The notes: generated from the sequence alone by a model not told the origin. A stretch of DNA of 64,000 bases from DOZZ01 sp963792655 (GCA_963792655.1 CAWBWU010000009.1:210873-274872), one strand, 5' to 3'. Positions 1 through 8,616 are shown, counted from the first letter of the stretch. Made by a program: numbers and translations.

Positions 1-88
1 TCGACGGCTCCGGGGTCTGCTGCGACGGCGTTTGGCCGGCCAGCAGGATGGTGATGAGCCCGAGCGGCAAAAGGCGGGATATCGTCAT
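1..88 (-). CDS. N-terminus of a secreted protein (truncated by window edge)
   Basis: Read leftward from an ATG at 86-88, the first 29 codons give MTISRLLPLGLITILLAGQT followed by PSQQTPEPS, a basic start, a hydrophobic core and a small-residue exit typical of a Sec signal peptide. The reading frame is open to the window edge, so the mature protein and function are unknown. It starts only 9 bp from the divergent glycosylase start, so the two promoters must overlap the neighbouring coding regions. No strong ribosome binding site is visible. Confidence 0.5.
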   Translation of the reverse strand, partial: MTISRLLPLGLITILLAGQTPSQQTPEPS

Positions 89-97
89 ACTCGTAGG

Positions 98-727
98 ATG
101 ACAGACGTGACCGCCTCCAAGGCCGTTACCGCCGCGCTGCGGCATCTGCGCAAAGATCCCGTGATGAAGGAAATCATCAAGCGGGCGGGGCCTTACGCGC
201 CGACGTATGGAGAACCGACATTCCAGTCGCTCGCACGATCGATCGTCGGACAACAACTCAGCACCAAGGTCGCGCGCGTCATCTATCAGCGCGTGTTGGA
301 CGCGATGCCCGATGGCCGCGTCACGCCGGCAAATATCCTCAAGCTGAGGCCTGAAAAGCTGCGCAAGCTGGGGCTCTCAGGCGCGAAGACCGAGTACATC
401 CGAGACCTCGCGCGGCACACTCGCGACGGCAAGGTGAAGTTCGAGGAACTGCCGGATCGAGACCTGGAATATGTGATCGAACATCTCACGCAAGTCAAAG
501 GCATCGGCGTTTGGACGGCGCACATGTTCCTCATTTTCGCGCTGCGGCACCCAGATGTTTTGCCTGTCGGAGATCTGGGCATCCGCACCGCAGTCAAGCG
601 CGCCTACGGTTTCGAGGAACTGCCAAAGCCAGCGGAGATCGAGGAGTTGGCCGTGAAGTGGCGCCCTTACTGTTCGATCGCCAGCTGGTACCTGTGGCGG
701 AGTCTGGACGGGCCGGCGGCAAATTGA
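98..727 (+). CDS. DNA-3-methyladenine glycosylase II-like (HhH-GPD)
   Basis: Base-excision repair glycosylase of the AlkA/HhH-GPD superfamily, about 209 residues. The N-terminal part has the conserved SLARSIVGQQLS segment of the family, and the helix-hairpin-helix is seen as LTQVKGIGVWTAHMFLIF. The catalytic aspartate is expected in the following LPVGDLGIRTAVKRAYG segment, where the D of VGD fits the family position. It ends in the usual WRPYCSIASWYLWRSLD, typical of AlkA. I prefer ATG 98 over an in-frame ATG at 32 because the upstream extension is non-conserved and overlaps the divergent signal-peptide gene. It lacks the extra N-terminal domain of E. coli AlkA, as many bacterial homologues do. 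Confidence 0.85.
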   Translation: MTDVTASKAVTAALRHLRKDPVMKEIIKRAGPYAPTYGEPTFQSLARSIVGQQLSTKVARVIYQRVLDAMPDGRVTPANILKLRPEKLRKLGLSGAKTEYIRDLARHTRDGKVKFEELPDRDLEYVIEHLTQVKGIGVWTAHMFLIFALRHPDVLPVGDLGIRTAVKRAYGFEELPKPAEIEELAVKWRPYCSIASWYLWRSLDGPAAN

Positions 728-745
728 CAATAGTTAAGCGCGTAC

Positions 746-775
746 TTGACAATTTCCGAGGGCGTTGGCAATACT
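746..775 (+). promoter_or_regulatory. sigma70-type promoter of the SRPBCC/ArsR operon
   Basis: A perfect TTGACA at 746-751 is followed after 18 bp by AATACT at 770-775 (four of six matches to TATAAT). The predicted start of transcription near 782 lies at the edge of the 783-799 palindrome, a classic arrangement for repression. Confidence 0.5.
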
Positions 776-782
776 AAAGTCG

Positions 783-799
783 GCACTAAAGTTTAGTGC
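783..799. promoter_or_regulatory. Perfect palindrome, likely ArsR-family operator
   Basis: GCACTAAA-G-TTTAGTGC is a perfect 8-bp inverted repeat around a single base. It sits between the -10 element and the start codon at 816. A further half-site copy ACTAAAGT is found at 773-780. Because the second gene of the operon encodes an ArsR-type repressor, autoregulation through this site is the simplest inference. Confidence 0.55.
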
Positions 800-815
800 G
801 GCGAAAGGAACCGAC

Positions 816-1283
816 ATGAAAGAGCCCTCCGTTACACACAGCACGTTTGTCGTCGAACGCAATTACCCCGTCAGCCCGGAGCGAGTGTTTGAGGCATTCG
901 CGAATCCACAACAGAAACGCCGCTGGTATGCCGGCGGTGACGGTCCAAACCTGGAAATATTCGAGACGGATTTTCGCGTGGGTGGTCGTGAAACCGCGCG
1001 CAGCAAGATCGGCGGCGGCCCGCTGGTTGGCCAATCCATGACGTGCGAAACCGTTTACCATGACATTCAGCCCAACCGCCGCGTCGTGGTCTCATCGACG
1101 ATGGACATCGGCGACAAACGCATTTCGGCGTCACTCACCACTATCGAGCTATTGCCGGGAGCACAGGGCACCGACCTGATCTTCACCGAACAGGGTGCTT
1201 TCTTCGAAGGCTCCGATACGCCTGCCATGCGCGAAGGCGGCTGGCGGGCGTTGCTCGATCGGTTGGGGAAAGAACTGGCCTGA
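816..1283 (+). CDS. SRPBCC (AHSA1-like) domain protein
   Basis: About 155 residues with the START/Bet v1-like fold of the activator-of-Hsp90-ATPase family. Recognisable elements are the N-terminal VERNYPVSPERVFEAFANP, the KRRWYAGGDG turn, and the C-terminal MREGGWRALLDRLGKEL helix. Start ATG 816 is chosen because GAAAGGA lies 6 bp upstream, while the longer frame from 765 runs through the promoter and operator. The stop overlaps the ATG of the ArsR regulator (TGATG). SRPBCC-ArsR pairs are common in soil bacteria; the ligand and true function are not known. The pair is likely controlled by the palindrome just upstream. Confidence 0.85.
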   Translation: MKEPSVTHSTFVVERNYPVSPERVFEAFANPQQKRRWYAGGDGPNLEIFETDFRVGGRETARSKIGGGPLVGQSMTCETVYHDIQPNRRVVVSSTMDIGDKRISASLTTIELLPGAQGTDLIFTEQGAFFEGSDTPAMREGGWRALLDRLGKELA

Positions 1284-1603
1284 TGCCGGACGCGAGCGTG
1301 GACAAGGTCTTCCAGGCATTGGGAGACCGCACGCGGCGTGCGATTCTGGAGCGCATTTCGAGCGGCCCTGTTTCCGTTTCAGCCTTGGCGGAGCCGCTCG
1401 AGATCACGTTAGCCGCGGTCGTCCAACACCTGCAGGTACTCGAAGAAAGCGGACTTGTGAAGACCGAAAAAGTTGGACGGGTGCGCACCTGCCGGGTCGA
1501 TGACGCGGGCCTCACGGTGGCGAACCGGTGGCTCGAAGCACGGCGTTCAGCGTGGGAGAAAAGGCTTGACCGTCTCGGAGAAATCCTGAAGGAGAAAAAA
1601 TAG
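1283..1603 (+). CDS. ArsR-family winged-helix repressor
   Basis: A 106-residue winged-helix regulator. The family core is visible as VFQALGDRTRRAILERI followed by the recognition region SALAEPLEITLAAVVQHLQV and the wing (GLVKTEKVGRVRTCRVD). There is no obvious metal-binding cysteine set of the ArsR/SmtB ELCV type, so it belongs to the non-metal branch that is often paired with SRPBCC genes. It shares a TGATG junction with the SRPBCC gene, and is probably autoregulated from the palindrome at 783-799. Confidence 0.88.
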   Translation: MPDASVDKVFQALGDRTRRAILERISSGPVSVSALAEPLEITLAAVVQHLQVLEESGLVKTEKVGRVRTCRVDDAGLTVANRWLEARRSAWEKRLDRLGEILKEKK

Positions 1604-1631
1604 TCAGGACGATTTCCTAACCAAACGGAGC

Positions 1632-1660
1632 TATAGTAGTCAAACAAACAAGTATAGTAG
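1632..1660. promoter_or_regulatory. Direct repeat upstream of blaI, probable BlaI-type operator
   Basis: TATAGTAG occurs at 1632-1639 and again at 1653-1660, 21 bp apart, which is two helical turns. The right copy ends six bases before the blaI-like start codon. The core TAGTA resembles the TACTA-type half-sites bound by BlaI/MecI repressors, so cooperative binding by two dimers is plausible. No experiment supports it. Confidence 0.4.
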
Positions 1661-1665
1661 ACCTT

Positions 1666-2067
1666 ATGGCTCCGACGAAGTTGAACCAGCCGAAACTGAC
1701 GCCGCTCGAGATGCAAATCATGGAGGCTCTCTGGAGCCGCGGGTGCCTTTCGATTCGCGAAATTCAGGAAGCCTTTCCCGCCAAAGACCGGCCTGCTTAC
1801 ACTACGATCCAGACCACGGTTTATCGACTCGAAACGAAGAAGGCTTTGCGGCGCGCGAAGAAAATCAGCAACGCGCACATCTTCGAAGCGGTGATCACGC
1901 GTGACGCGGCCCAACGGCGCGTCATCGACCATCTGCTGAGTTTCTTCGGAGGCAAATCGCAGCCGATCATGGCGCACCTGATTGAGTCCGGAAAGCTCAC
2001 GCTCGAAGACGTGCGCGAGAGCGAAAAGCTTCTGCGCAGCGCGTCCAAAAAGGAAACGAAACAATGA
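1666..2067 (+). CDS. BlaI/MecI/CopY-family repressor
   Basis: A 133-residue winged-helix repressor. The BlaI signature is clear: LTPLEMQIMEALWSRG, then IREIQEAF, then YTTIQTTVYRLETKKALRR, with a C-terminal dimerisation helix region around FFGGKSQPIMAHLIES. It overlaps the following peptidase gene by ATGA, the usual blaI-blaR1 arrangement. BlaR1-type metallopeptidases trigger cleavage of BlaI repressors on sensing an external signal. Here the sensor domain is not a penicillin-binding domain, so the regulon is presumably this four-gene unit itself, through the repeats at 1632-1660. Confidence 0.9.
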   Translation: MAPTKLNQPKLTPLEMQIMEALWSRGCLSIREIQEAFPAKDRPAYTTIQTTVYRLETKKALRRAKKISNAHIFEAVITRDAAQRRVIDHLLSFFGGKSQPIMAHLIESGKLTLEDVRESEKLLRSASKKETKQ

Positions 2068-3779
2068 TTGCTCACCTGCTTCAATCCACCTGTTTTGCTT
2101 TCGCAGCGATGCTGCTGGCTTACGCGCTGCGGCGCAACCACGCATCGGCGCGCTTCTGGATCTGGTTTGCGGCATCGCTGAAGTTTGCGATTCCGTTTTC
2201 GCTGCTGACCAGTCTTGGCCATCGCATCGACGCACCGCAAGTGGTCGCCGCGGCTGCAGCGCTCCCTGGAAACATCGTGCAGTTCGCAACCGCGTCCACG
2301 ACGCTCGAAACAAGTTCGCTCACCCGCTTTGGCGACGAGACCATCTGGCCGTACATTCTCTTTGGGGTGTGGGCGTCGGGCGTAGTTCTGCTCGTGCTGC
2401 GCTGGGCCCTGCAATGGAACCGGTTGCGTATCTCCGCGGCAGCCGCAAGGCCGCTCAACATCAATGCACCCATCCCGGTTCGTGCCACCCAGGACCGCAT
2501 GGAACCGGGCGTCTTCGGCATTGTGCGACCCGTGTTGCTCTTGCCCCAAGGGCTCGCAGAACAACTCGCGCCAGAACAACTGCGCGCCGTGCTGACACAT
2601 GAGCTGTGCCACGTGCGCCGTCGCGACAACTTGACCGCTGCGGTTCACACGCTCGTGCAAACGGCGTTCTGGTTTCATCCGCTGGTGTGGTGGATTGGTG
2701 CGCGGCTGGTTGCAGAACGCGAGGCCGCCTGTGATGAAGAAGTGCTCCGCCTGGGCAACGAGCCTGCTGCTTACGCACAGGGAATTCTGAACGTCTGCAA
2801 GATTTGTCTGGAAGCTCCGCTGCCCTGCGTGGCTGGAGTGACCGGCGCCGATCTGAAGAAGCGAATCGAAGCGATCATGACTGAACGGCTCTCGCTTCAA
2901 TTGAGCACTGCTCGCAAATTCGTGCTCGCCGGCGCCGGACTCGTAGCTCTCACCAGCCCGTTGGTGATCGGGCTTCTCCATCCCGCCCGCAGCAATGCTC
3001 AGGTTCCGGCGGACACTTCGGTCAACGCGCAGTTTGAAGTTGCGTCGATCAAACCATCTGCGCCAGACCAGCACGGAATGTCCATCATGATTGAACCGGG
3101 GGGCGTCTTTCGCGCAACGAATGCGACCGCTCAAGAGATAGTGGCCATGGCGTATAACGTCCGGGATTTCCAGATCGCCGGCGCGCCCGCGTGGTTCAAG
3201 TCCGACCATTTCGATATCACGGCAAAACCGCCGGCGGGTTCGGCCGAGGAGGAAGAAGAATCGCGCAAAATGACTCCACAGCAGCGCAAAGAGATGGAGG
3301 ACACTTTCAAAGCGCGCATCCGGGCTCTATTCGCCGACCGTTTCCAACTAGTTGTTAAACAGGAAACCAAGGAGATGCCCGTTTACGCGCTGGTCGTTGG
3401 CAAGGGCGGCTCCAAGCTGAAGGCGAGCGAAGGCGACGGCACCGGCAACCGCGGCATCCGGACGCAGCGCGGCGTGATGAACGGCATGCAGGCGCCTGTG
3501 AAGTTCCTGGCCGACTCGCTTGCGAACATTGTCGGTAAACCGGTCATCGACCAGACGGGGCTTACTGGCACCTACGACTGGAAGCTCGAATGGACGCCCG
3601 ATCAAGCGCAGCTCGAACCGGGCGCCAAGAACCAACCGGAGTCGAGCGCGCCGCCAGAGTTGTCGGGTCCATCGATCTTCACTGCGGTGCAGGAACAACT
3701 CGGGCTCAAGCTGGAGTCGACCAAAGGCAGCGCGCCGCTGCTCGTCATCCAGCGAGTAGAGAAGCCGAGCGCGAACTAA
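2064..3779 (+). CDS. M56 BlaR1-type membrane peptidase fused to a TIGR03435-like domain
   Basis: 571 residues. The N-terminal ~310 residues form the M56 gluzincin unit: two N-terminal hydrophobic segments, a third near residues 97-113, the zinc motif HELCH at 179-183 followed by RRRDN, and the third-ligand region EREAACDEEV near 219-228. A hydrophobic helix around 290-305 anchors the C-terminal part outside. From about residue 324 (FEVASIKPS) to the end comes a domain of the Solibacter-type TIGR03435 family, with its typical NATAQEIVAMAY and FADRFQLVVKQET segments. The C-terminal sensor of canonical BlaR1, a class-D-like penicillin-binding domain, is therefore replaced by a lineage-specific one whose ligand is unknown. 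The start overlaps blaI. Confidence 0.88.
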   Translation: MIAHLLQSTCFAFAAMLLAYALRRNHASARFWIWFAASLKFAIPFSLLTSLGHRIDAPQVVAAAAALPGNIVQFATASTTLETSSLTRFGDETIWPYILFGVWASGVVLLVLRWALQWNRLRISAAAARPLNINAPIPVRATQDRMEPGVFGIVRPVLLLPQGLAEQLAPEQLRAVLTHELCHVRRRDNLTAAVHTLVQTAFWFHPLVWWIGARLVAEREAACDEEVLRLGNEPAAYAQGILNVCKICLEAPLPCVAGVTGADLKKRIEAIMTERLSLQLSTARKFVLAGAGLVALTSPLVIGLLHPARSNAQVPADTSVNAQFEVASIKPSAPDQHGMSIMIEPGGVFRATNATAQEIVAMAYNVRDFQIAGAPAWFKSDHFDITAKPPAGSAEEEEESRKMTPQQRKEMEDTFKARIRALFADRFQLVVKQETKEMPVYALVVGKGGSKLKASEGDGTGNRGIRTQRGVMNGMQAPVKFLADSLANIVGKPVIDQTGLTGTYDWKLEWTPDQAQLEPGAKNQPESSAPPELSGPSIFTAVQEQLGLKLESTKGSAPLLVIQRVEKPSAN

Positions 3780-3789
3780 GGGGCGGGCA

Positions 3790-6618
3790 ATGCGCGTTGT
3801 GTTTCTCGTCTGCCTGGCAAGCGTGCTTCACGCGGCTGACTTCCGGGGCCAGGTCAACTTTGGTCCGGTGCCGGTGCCCGGGGCAGTGGTAACCGTGTCG
3901 CAGGACGCACGCAAACTTTCAGCGCTGACAGACGAGCGCGGCACATTTCACTTCGCCGATCTTGCAGACGGCGCATGGCAACTGACGGTCGAGATGACCG
4001 GCTTCGCGCCGGAAACGCGTAGCATTCAGATTCCATCGGCTGACGCGGTGATCAACCTTCGCATGCTCGCTATGAGCGAGATAACAACTCAGCCCATAAG
4101 TACGAGCGCCGCGACCCCTACTCAAGCAGAACCGCAGACAAGGAAAGAAGAGGCCCCTGCATTCCGCGGGGCCGATCCCATCGAGCTGGCACAACGTGCT
4201 ACCGACGGCCTGTTAATCAATGGAAGCGCAAATAACGGTGCGGCGTCGCAAGTCAGTCAGATGGACGCGTTCGGGAATTCCCGACGCAATCGCAAGCCAC
4301 TTTACAACGGCAACATCGGCATGATTCTGGATAGCGGCGCGTTCGATGCCCGGCCGTACTCGCTCACCGGGCAAGATACGCCGCGTCCTGACTTCACTCA
4401 TCTGCAAGGGCTTGCATCGTTCGGTGGCCCGATTCGCATTCCACACATTTTGCGCAACGGACCAAACGTTACGCTGACTTACCAGTGGACGCGCAATCGC
4501 AACATCACGACGCAAGCGGCTCTGGTGCCCACCCTAGCGCAGCGCGCGGGTGACGGGTTGGCGGCCGGATCTATCAGCCCTCAAGCCCTGGCGCTGTTGC
4601 AGTTCTATCCCGTTCCAAACTTCCCCAGTGATCGCTATAACTTTCAAACTTCGCTCGCAGGCGCATTGCACGACGATAGCCTGCAGGCGCGCTTCCAACA
4701 GCGCTTGACAGCCAAGAACCGGCTCTCGGGCAACTTGTCTTACCAGAGCACTCGCACGGATGCTACCAGCCTGTTTGGCTTTCTCGACGCAACGCGCACG
4801 ACGGGAATCAACACCGGCGTGAACTGGATGCACACCTTCCACTCACGGCTCTATGCAATCGCCGGTGTTCAGTTCAGCCGTCTTTCGCTCGATACCGATC
4901 CCTTCTTCGCCAGTCGCCGCAATGTTGCTGGGGAAGCCGGAGTGACAGGCACCAATCAGGATTCAGTGAACTGGGGGCCACCCGCATTGTCGTTTGCGAG
5001 CGGCATCGCGTCGCTCAGCGATGTCCAGTTCTCGCGCAATCGCAATCAGAACATTGGCGGTTCGCTTGAGGTGGGCTACAACCACGACCGGCATTACTTC
5101 AAATTCGGCGGAGACTACCGCCGGCAGCAATGGAACACACTCGGACAACAGGACCCGCGCGGCAGTTTCGCATTTACCGGCTCGGCGGATTTCGATCAGT
5201 TCCTGCTCGGCGTGCCATCCACCAGTTCGATTGCGTTCGGCAATGCCGACAAGTACCTGCGTTCGTTCTCCTCTGACGCTTACGTGAGCGATGACTGGCG
5301 CTGGAAGCCGAGTTTCACGATGACCATCGGTTTGCGCTGGGAGTATAGCTCCCCGATTCATGAGTTATACGGCCGCCTCGTGAATCTTGCGGTAGCGCCC
5401 GGCTTTACGTCGGCCACACCAGTCACGGGCGACGGGCTTCTGCATCCAGATCGCAACAACTTCGCTCCGCGCTTCGGCTTCGCGTTGAAGCCAGTACCGG
5501 GATCGTCTCTGGTGGTTCGCGGCGGCTACGGAATCTACTACGACAGTGCAATCTATCAATGGATCGCCACGCAGATGTCGCAGCAGGCGCCATTCTCGAA
5601 GACGCTGCGCGTTCAGAACACAAATGGCCACCCGCTGACCCTGGCCAACGGCTTTGCCCCTACCGGCACCGGCGTGAGCAACACGTTTGGCGTCGATCCT
5701 GATTTCCGCATCGGCTACGCACAAAATTGGGAGATCTCCGTGCAACGCGATCTGCCCTTCGGCTTAGTACTGATTGCAGGCTATTCGGGCGTCAAGGGGA
5801 CACGCGCGCAACAGCAATTCCTCCCCAACACATATCCGATCGGTGCGTTCGATCCGTGTCCGGCGTGCCCGCGTGGGTTTTCATTCCTCACCTCGAACGG
5901 CAACTCCATCCGGCACGCCGGCGATTTTGAATTGCGGCGGCGGCTGCACGCGGGGCTGTCCGTCACGGCTCAGTACACATGGTCCAAGTCAATCGATGAC
6001 GCGTCGCTGGGCGGACGCAACCAGAGCGGGGCACTGGTCGCGCAGGATTGGCTGGACCTTCGCGCCGAACGTGCACTGTCGAACTTCGATCAGCGACACC
6101 TGTTGACGATTACTTCGCAGTACACCACGGGTATGGGCCTGCATGGGGGCGCTCTGCTTAGCGGCTGGCGAGGTAGAGCGATGAAGGAATGGACCGTGAC
6201 GAACCGCATCAGCGCCGGCTCCGGCCTGCCGTTGACTCCTATCTACTTTGCCAGTGTGCAAGGCACGGGGGTCGTGGGCAGCCTTCGCCCTGACTACACG
6301 GGTGCGCCACTCTATGCCGCACCATCCGGCCTGTTTCTGAACGCCGCGGCGTATACCGCACCCGCTGCCGGACGGTGGGGCAATGCGGGCCGGAACTCGA
6401 TCACCGGACTTGGCGTGGTGACCGTGGATGCTTCGCTGGGGCGCACCTTTCGCATCAGCGATCGATGCAGCCTCGACTTCCGTGTTGATGCTGCCAACGC
6501 CTTGAACCATCCTGCCTTTCCGACGCTGATCACGCTCATCAACAGCAGTCAGTTTGGTCTGCCGCTGCTTGCTAACCCGATGCGCAGCTTGCAGACGACC
6601 ATTCGTGCCAGGTTCTGA
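3790..6618 (+). CDS. Oar-like TonB-dependent-type outer-membrane protein
   Basis: 942 residues. A signal peptide (MRVVFLVCLASVLHAAD) precedes a carboxypeptidase-regulatory-like beta-sandwich at about 20-95 (DERGTFHFADL, GAWQLTVEMTGF). A Ser/Thr/Pro-rich linker and a beta-barrel made of alternating strands fill the rest. The terminal residues LQTTIRARF end in an aromatic, as outer-membrane barrels do. Motifs shared with the other two Oar-like proteins of the window include FGGPIRIP, FAPRFGFALK and YGIYYDS. It lies 10 bp after the blaR1 fusion, in the same unit. It is shorter than typical 1,100-residue Oar proteins, and the plug region is divergent. The substrate is unknown. Confidence 0.85.
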   Translation: MRVVFLVCLASVLHAADFRGQVNFGPVPVPGAVVTVSQDARKLSALTDERGTFHFADLADGAWQLTVEMTGFAPETRSIQIPSADAVINLRMLAMSEITTQPISTSAATPTQAEPQTRKEEAPAFRGADPIELAQRATDGLLINGSANNGAASQVSQMDAFGNSRRNRKPLYNGNIGMILDSGAFDARPYSLTGQDTPRPDFTHLQGLASFGGPIRIPHILRNGPNVTLTYQWTRNRNITTQAALVPTLAQRAGDGLAAGSISPQALALLQFYPVPNFPSDRYNFQTSLAGALHDDSLQARFQQRLTAKNRLSGNLSYQSTRTDATSLFGFLDATRTTGINTGVNWMHTFHSRLYAIAGVQFSRLSLDTDPFFASRRNVAGEAGVTGTNQDSVNWGPPALSFASGIASLSDVQFSRNRNQNIGGSLEVGYNHDRHYFKFGGDYRRQQWNTLGQQDPRGSFAFTGSADFDQFLLGVPSTSSIAFGNADKYLRSFSSDAYVSDDWRWKPSFTMTIGLRWEYSSPIHELYGRLVNLAVAPGFTSATPVTGDGLLHPDRNNFAPRFGFALKPVPGSSLVVRGGYGIYYDSAIYQWIATQMSQQAPFSKTLRVQNTNGHPLTLANGFAPTGTGVSNTFGVDPDFRIGYAQNWEISVQRDLPFGLVLIAGYSGVKGTRAQQQFLPNTYPIGAFDPCPACPRGFSFLTSNGNSIRHAGDFELRRRLHAGLSVTAQYTWSKSIDDASLGGRNQSGALVAQDWLDLRAERALSNFDQRHLLTITSQYTTGMGLHGGALLSGWRGRAMKEWTVTNRISAGSGLPLTPIYFASVQGTGVVGSLRPDYTGAPLYAAPSGLFLNAAAYTAPAAGRWGNAGRNSITGLGVVTVDASLGRTFRISDRCSLDFRVDAANALNHPAFPTLITLINSSQFGLPLLANPMRSLQTTIRARF

Positions 6619-6621
6619 CCC

Positions 6622-8616
6622 ATGCGACTCATCCTGCTCACGCTGTTCGTAACCTTCCTCGCAGCGGCTCAAGACAAACCGATCTTCAGCACGACCACGC
6701 ACCTGGTCGTGGAGACGGTTGCGGTTACCGACAAAGAAGGGCATCCAGTGACCGGGCTGTCCGCGAAAGACTTCACCGTGCTGGAAGACGGCAAGCCTCA
6801 GACGCTGGCCTTTGCTGAATACCAGACATTGACTGATGCTTCGCCTATGACCGCACTCACGGCAAATGTTGCACCTGTCTCGCGCATGAGGCGCACGCAC
6901 ATCCAGCCTGAGAAGCCGGGCGATGTGCGCTATCGCGACCGGCGCCTGCTTGCCATGTATTTCGACCTGAGCGCAATGCCGCCACAGGATCAGGCGCGGG
7001 CGATTGCAGCAGCGCAGCGCTTTATTCGAACGCGCATGACAGCATCGGATCTGGTCGCGATCATGACGTACTCGGGGGGCGCGGTCGAAGTGCTCGATGA
7101 TTTCACCGCAGATCGTGCGAAGCTGCTCGAAACGCTGCAGACGCTGCTCGTGGGTGAGGAGATTGACTACACCATCACCAAAGATGCCGACGCGGCATTC
7201 GGCCAAAACGATGGCGAGTTCAATCTTTTCAATACCGACCGGCAGCTCTCGGCCTTGCAGACTGCGGCGGCAACACTGGGCGTGCTGAGTGAGAAGAAGT
7301 CGTTGCTCTACTTCGCGAGCGGCCTGCGCTTGAATGGCGTGAACAATCAGGCCCAGCTTCACGCGACGGAGAATGCTGCGATTCGCGCTGGTGTTACATT
7401 CTGGCCGATCGACGCGCGCGGGCTGGTCGCGTTCGCGCCGTTGGGCGATGCGACGCAGCCATCGCCAGGTGGCATCGGCATCTATAACGGCGAGACCGCG
7501 GCGGCGAACACGCGCGGCTTCTATGCTTCGCAAGACACGCTGTACGCACTCGCGGCGGACACTGGTGGCAAGGCGCTGCTCGACGATAATGACCTGGCGC
7601 AAGGGATCGTCAACGCGCAGAAAGCAGTATCGAGCTACTACGTGCTCGGCTACTACACCAGCAACGCTGCGCGCGACGGCAAGCTGCGGCGTATCAAGAT
7701 CAGCGTCAACAACCAGGCCGCGCTCACACTCGATTATCGACAAACGTACTTCGCGGAAAAGGAGTTCGGTAAGTTCACATCGGTCGACAAAGAGCGTCAG
7801 TTAGAAGAAGCGTTGATGGCCGGCGACCCCATCACAGAACTGACGCTCGCGCTCGAGGTGAATTACTTTCAACTCAACCGCGCTGAATACTATGTGCCCA
7901 TCGCCGTCAAAATTCCCGGGAGCGAACTGGCGCGTGCGAAGAAGGGCGGGGCAGAGCGCACATCGATCGATTTCGTAGGCGAGATTAAAGAGAACGGAAC
8001 GACCGTCGCCAATCTGCGCGACAAAGTCGACCTAAAGTTATCCGACGAAACCGCCGCCGAGCTATCCAAGCGACCCATCACCTACGATGGCGGCTTCACG
8101 CTGCTGCCCGGCCATTACGTGTTGAAATTTCTGGCGCGCGATGCGGAGACGGGACGCATCGGAACTTTCATTCACCCGTTCGTTATTCCGAATCTGGCGA
8201 AAGAGCAACGCTACCAGCCGATCAGCTCTGTGGTTCTGAGCAGCCAGTCTGTGGACATGCAGAACGCCATCTTCAATGCGAAGGACAAGCTGCATGCGCA
8301 AGACTTGAACCCGCTTGTACACGACGGGCGCAAGCTGATCCCCAGCGTGACGCGGGTCTTCAGCCGCAGCCGCGATATGTACGTGTTTGTGCAGGCTTAT
8401 GGAAACCATCAGCCCACTGCAGCTATCGCTTCGTTCTATCGCGACGGGCGCAAAGTGTGGGAGTCGCCGCCAGTGACCGGCGATGCACGTTCAGTGCGCA
8501 TGCAGTTCAGTCTTGAACATCTGCCCGCAGGCGAGTACACTTGCCAGCTCACAGTGCTGAATCCGGCGGATCAGAAGGCCGCGTTCTGGCAAGGGCAGGT
8601 GATGGTGATTCCCTAA
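6622..8616 (+). CDS. Secreted VWA-related protein (TIGR03436-like)
   Basis: 664 residues with a signal peptide (MRLILLTLFVTFLAAAQD). The acidobacterial VWA-related domain begins at about residue 27 (LVVETVAVTDKEGHPVTGL, KDFTVLEDGKPQ). The Rossmann-like part shows LLAMYFDLSAMPPQD, where the DxS replaces the MIDAS DxSxS, so metal binding may be incomplete. A C-terminal ~250 residues form an extra region of probable beta domains. It starts 3 bp after the Oar gene and closes the blaI operon. A role in surface protein-protein contact or in sensing together with the TIGR03435-like domain is inference. Confidence 0.82.
   Translation: MRLILLTLFVTFLAAAQDKPIFSTTTHLVVETVAVTDKEGHPVTGLSAKDFTVLEDGKPQTLAFAEYQTLTDASPMTALTANVAPVSRMRRTHIQPEKPGDVRYRDRRLLAMYFDLSAMPPQDQARAIAAAQRFIRTRMTASDLVAIMTYSGGAVEVLDDFTADRAKLLETLQTLLVGEEIDYTITKDADAAFGQNDGEFNLFNTDRQLSALQTAAATLGVLSEKKSLLYFASGLRLNGVNNQAQLHATENAAIRAGVTFWPIDARGLVAFAPLGDATQPSPGGIGIYNGETAAANTRGFYASQDTLYALAADTGGKALLDDNDLAQGIVNAQKAVSSYYVLGYYTSNAARDGKLRRIKISVNNQAALTLDYRQTYFAEKEFGKFTSVDKERQLEEALMAGDPITELTLALEVNYFQLNRAEYYVPIAVKIPGSELARAKKGGAERTSIDFVGEIKENGTTVANLRDKVDLKLSDETAAELSKRPITYDGGFTLLPGHYVLKFLARDAETGRIGTFIHPFVIPNLAKEQRYQPISSVVLSSQSVDMQNAIFNAKDKLHAQDLNPLVHDGRKLIPSVTRVFSRSRDMYVFVQAYGNHQPTAAIASFYRDGRKVWESPPVTGDARSVRMQFSLEHLPAGEYTCQLTVLNPADQKAAFWQGQVMVIP

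Noticed and set aside
1183..3209. Leftward frames of 376 and 462 codons opposite blaI and blaR1
   Set aside because: Antisense to well-supported genes, low-complexity Arg/Ser-rich translations.
1666..3779. Beta-lactam resistance regulation by blaI-blaR1
   Set aside because: There is no beta-lactamase gene and no penicillin-binding sensor domain; the C-terminal domain is TIGR03435-like.
5989..7743. 584-codon open frame on the minus strand
   Set aside because: It is antisense to the end of the Oar gene and the VWA gene, has an Arg/His/Ala-rich composition without any domain, and is a by-product of GC-rich codon use.
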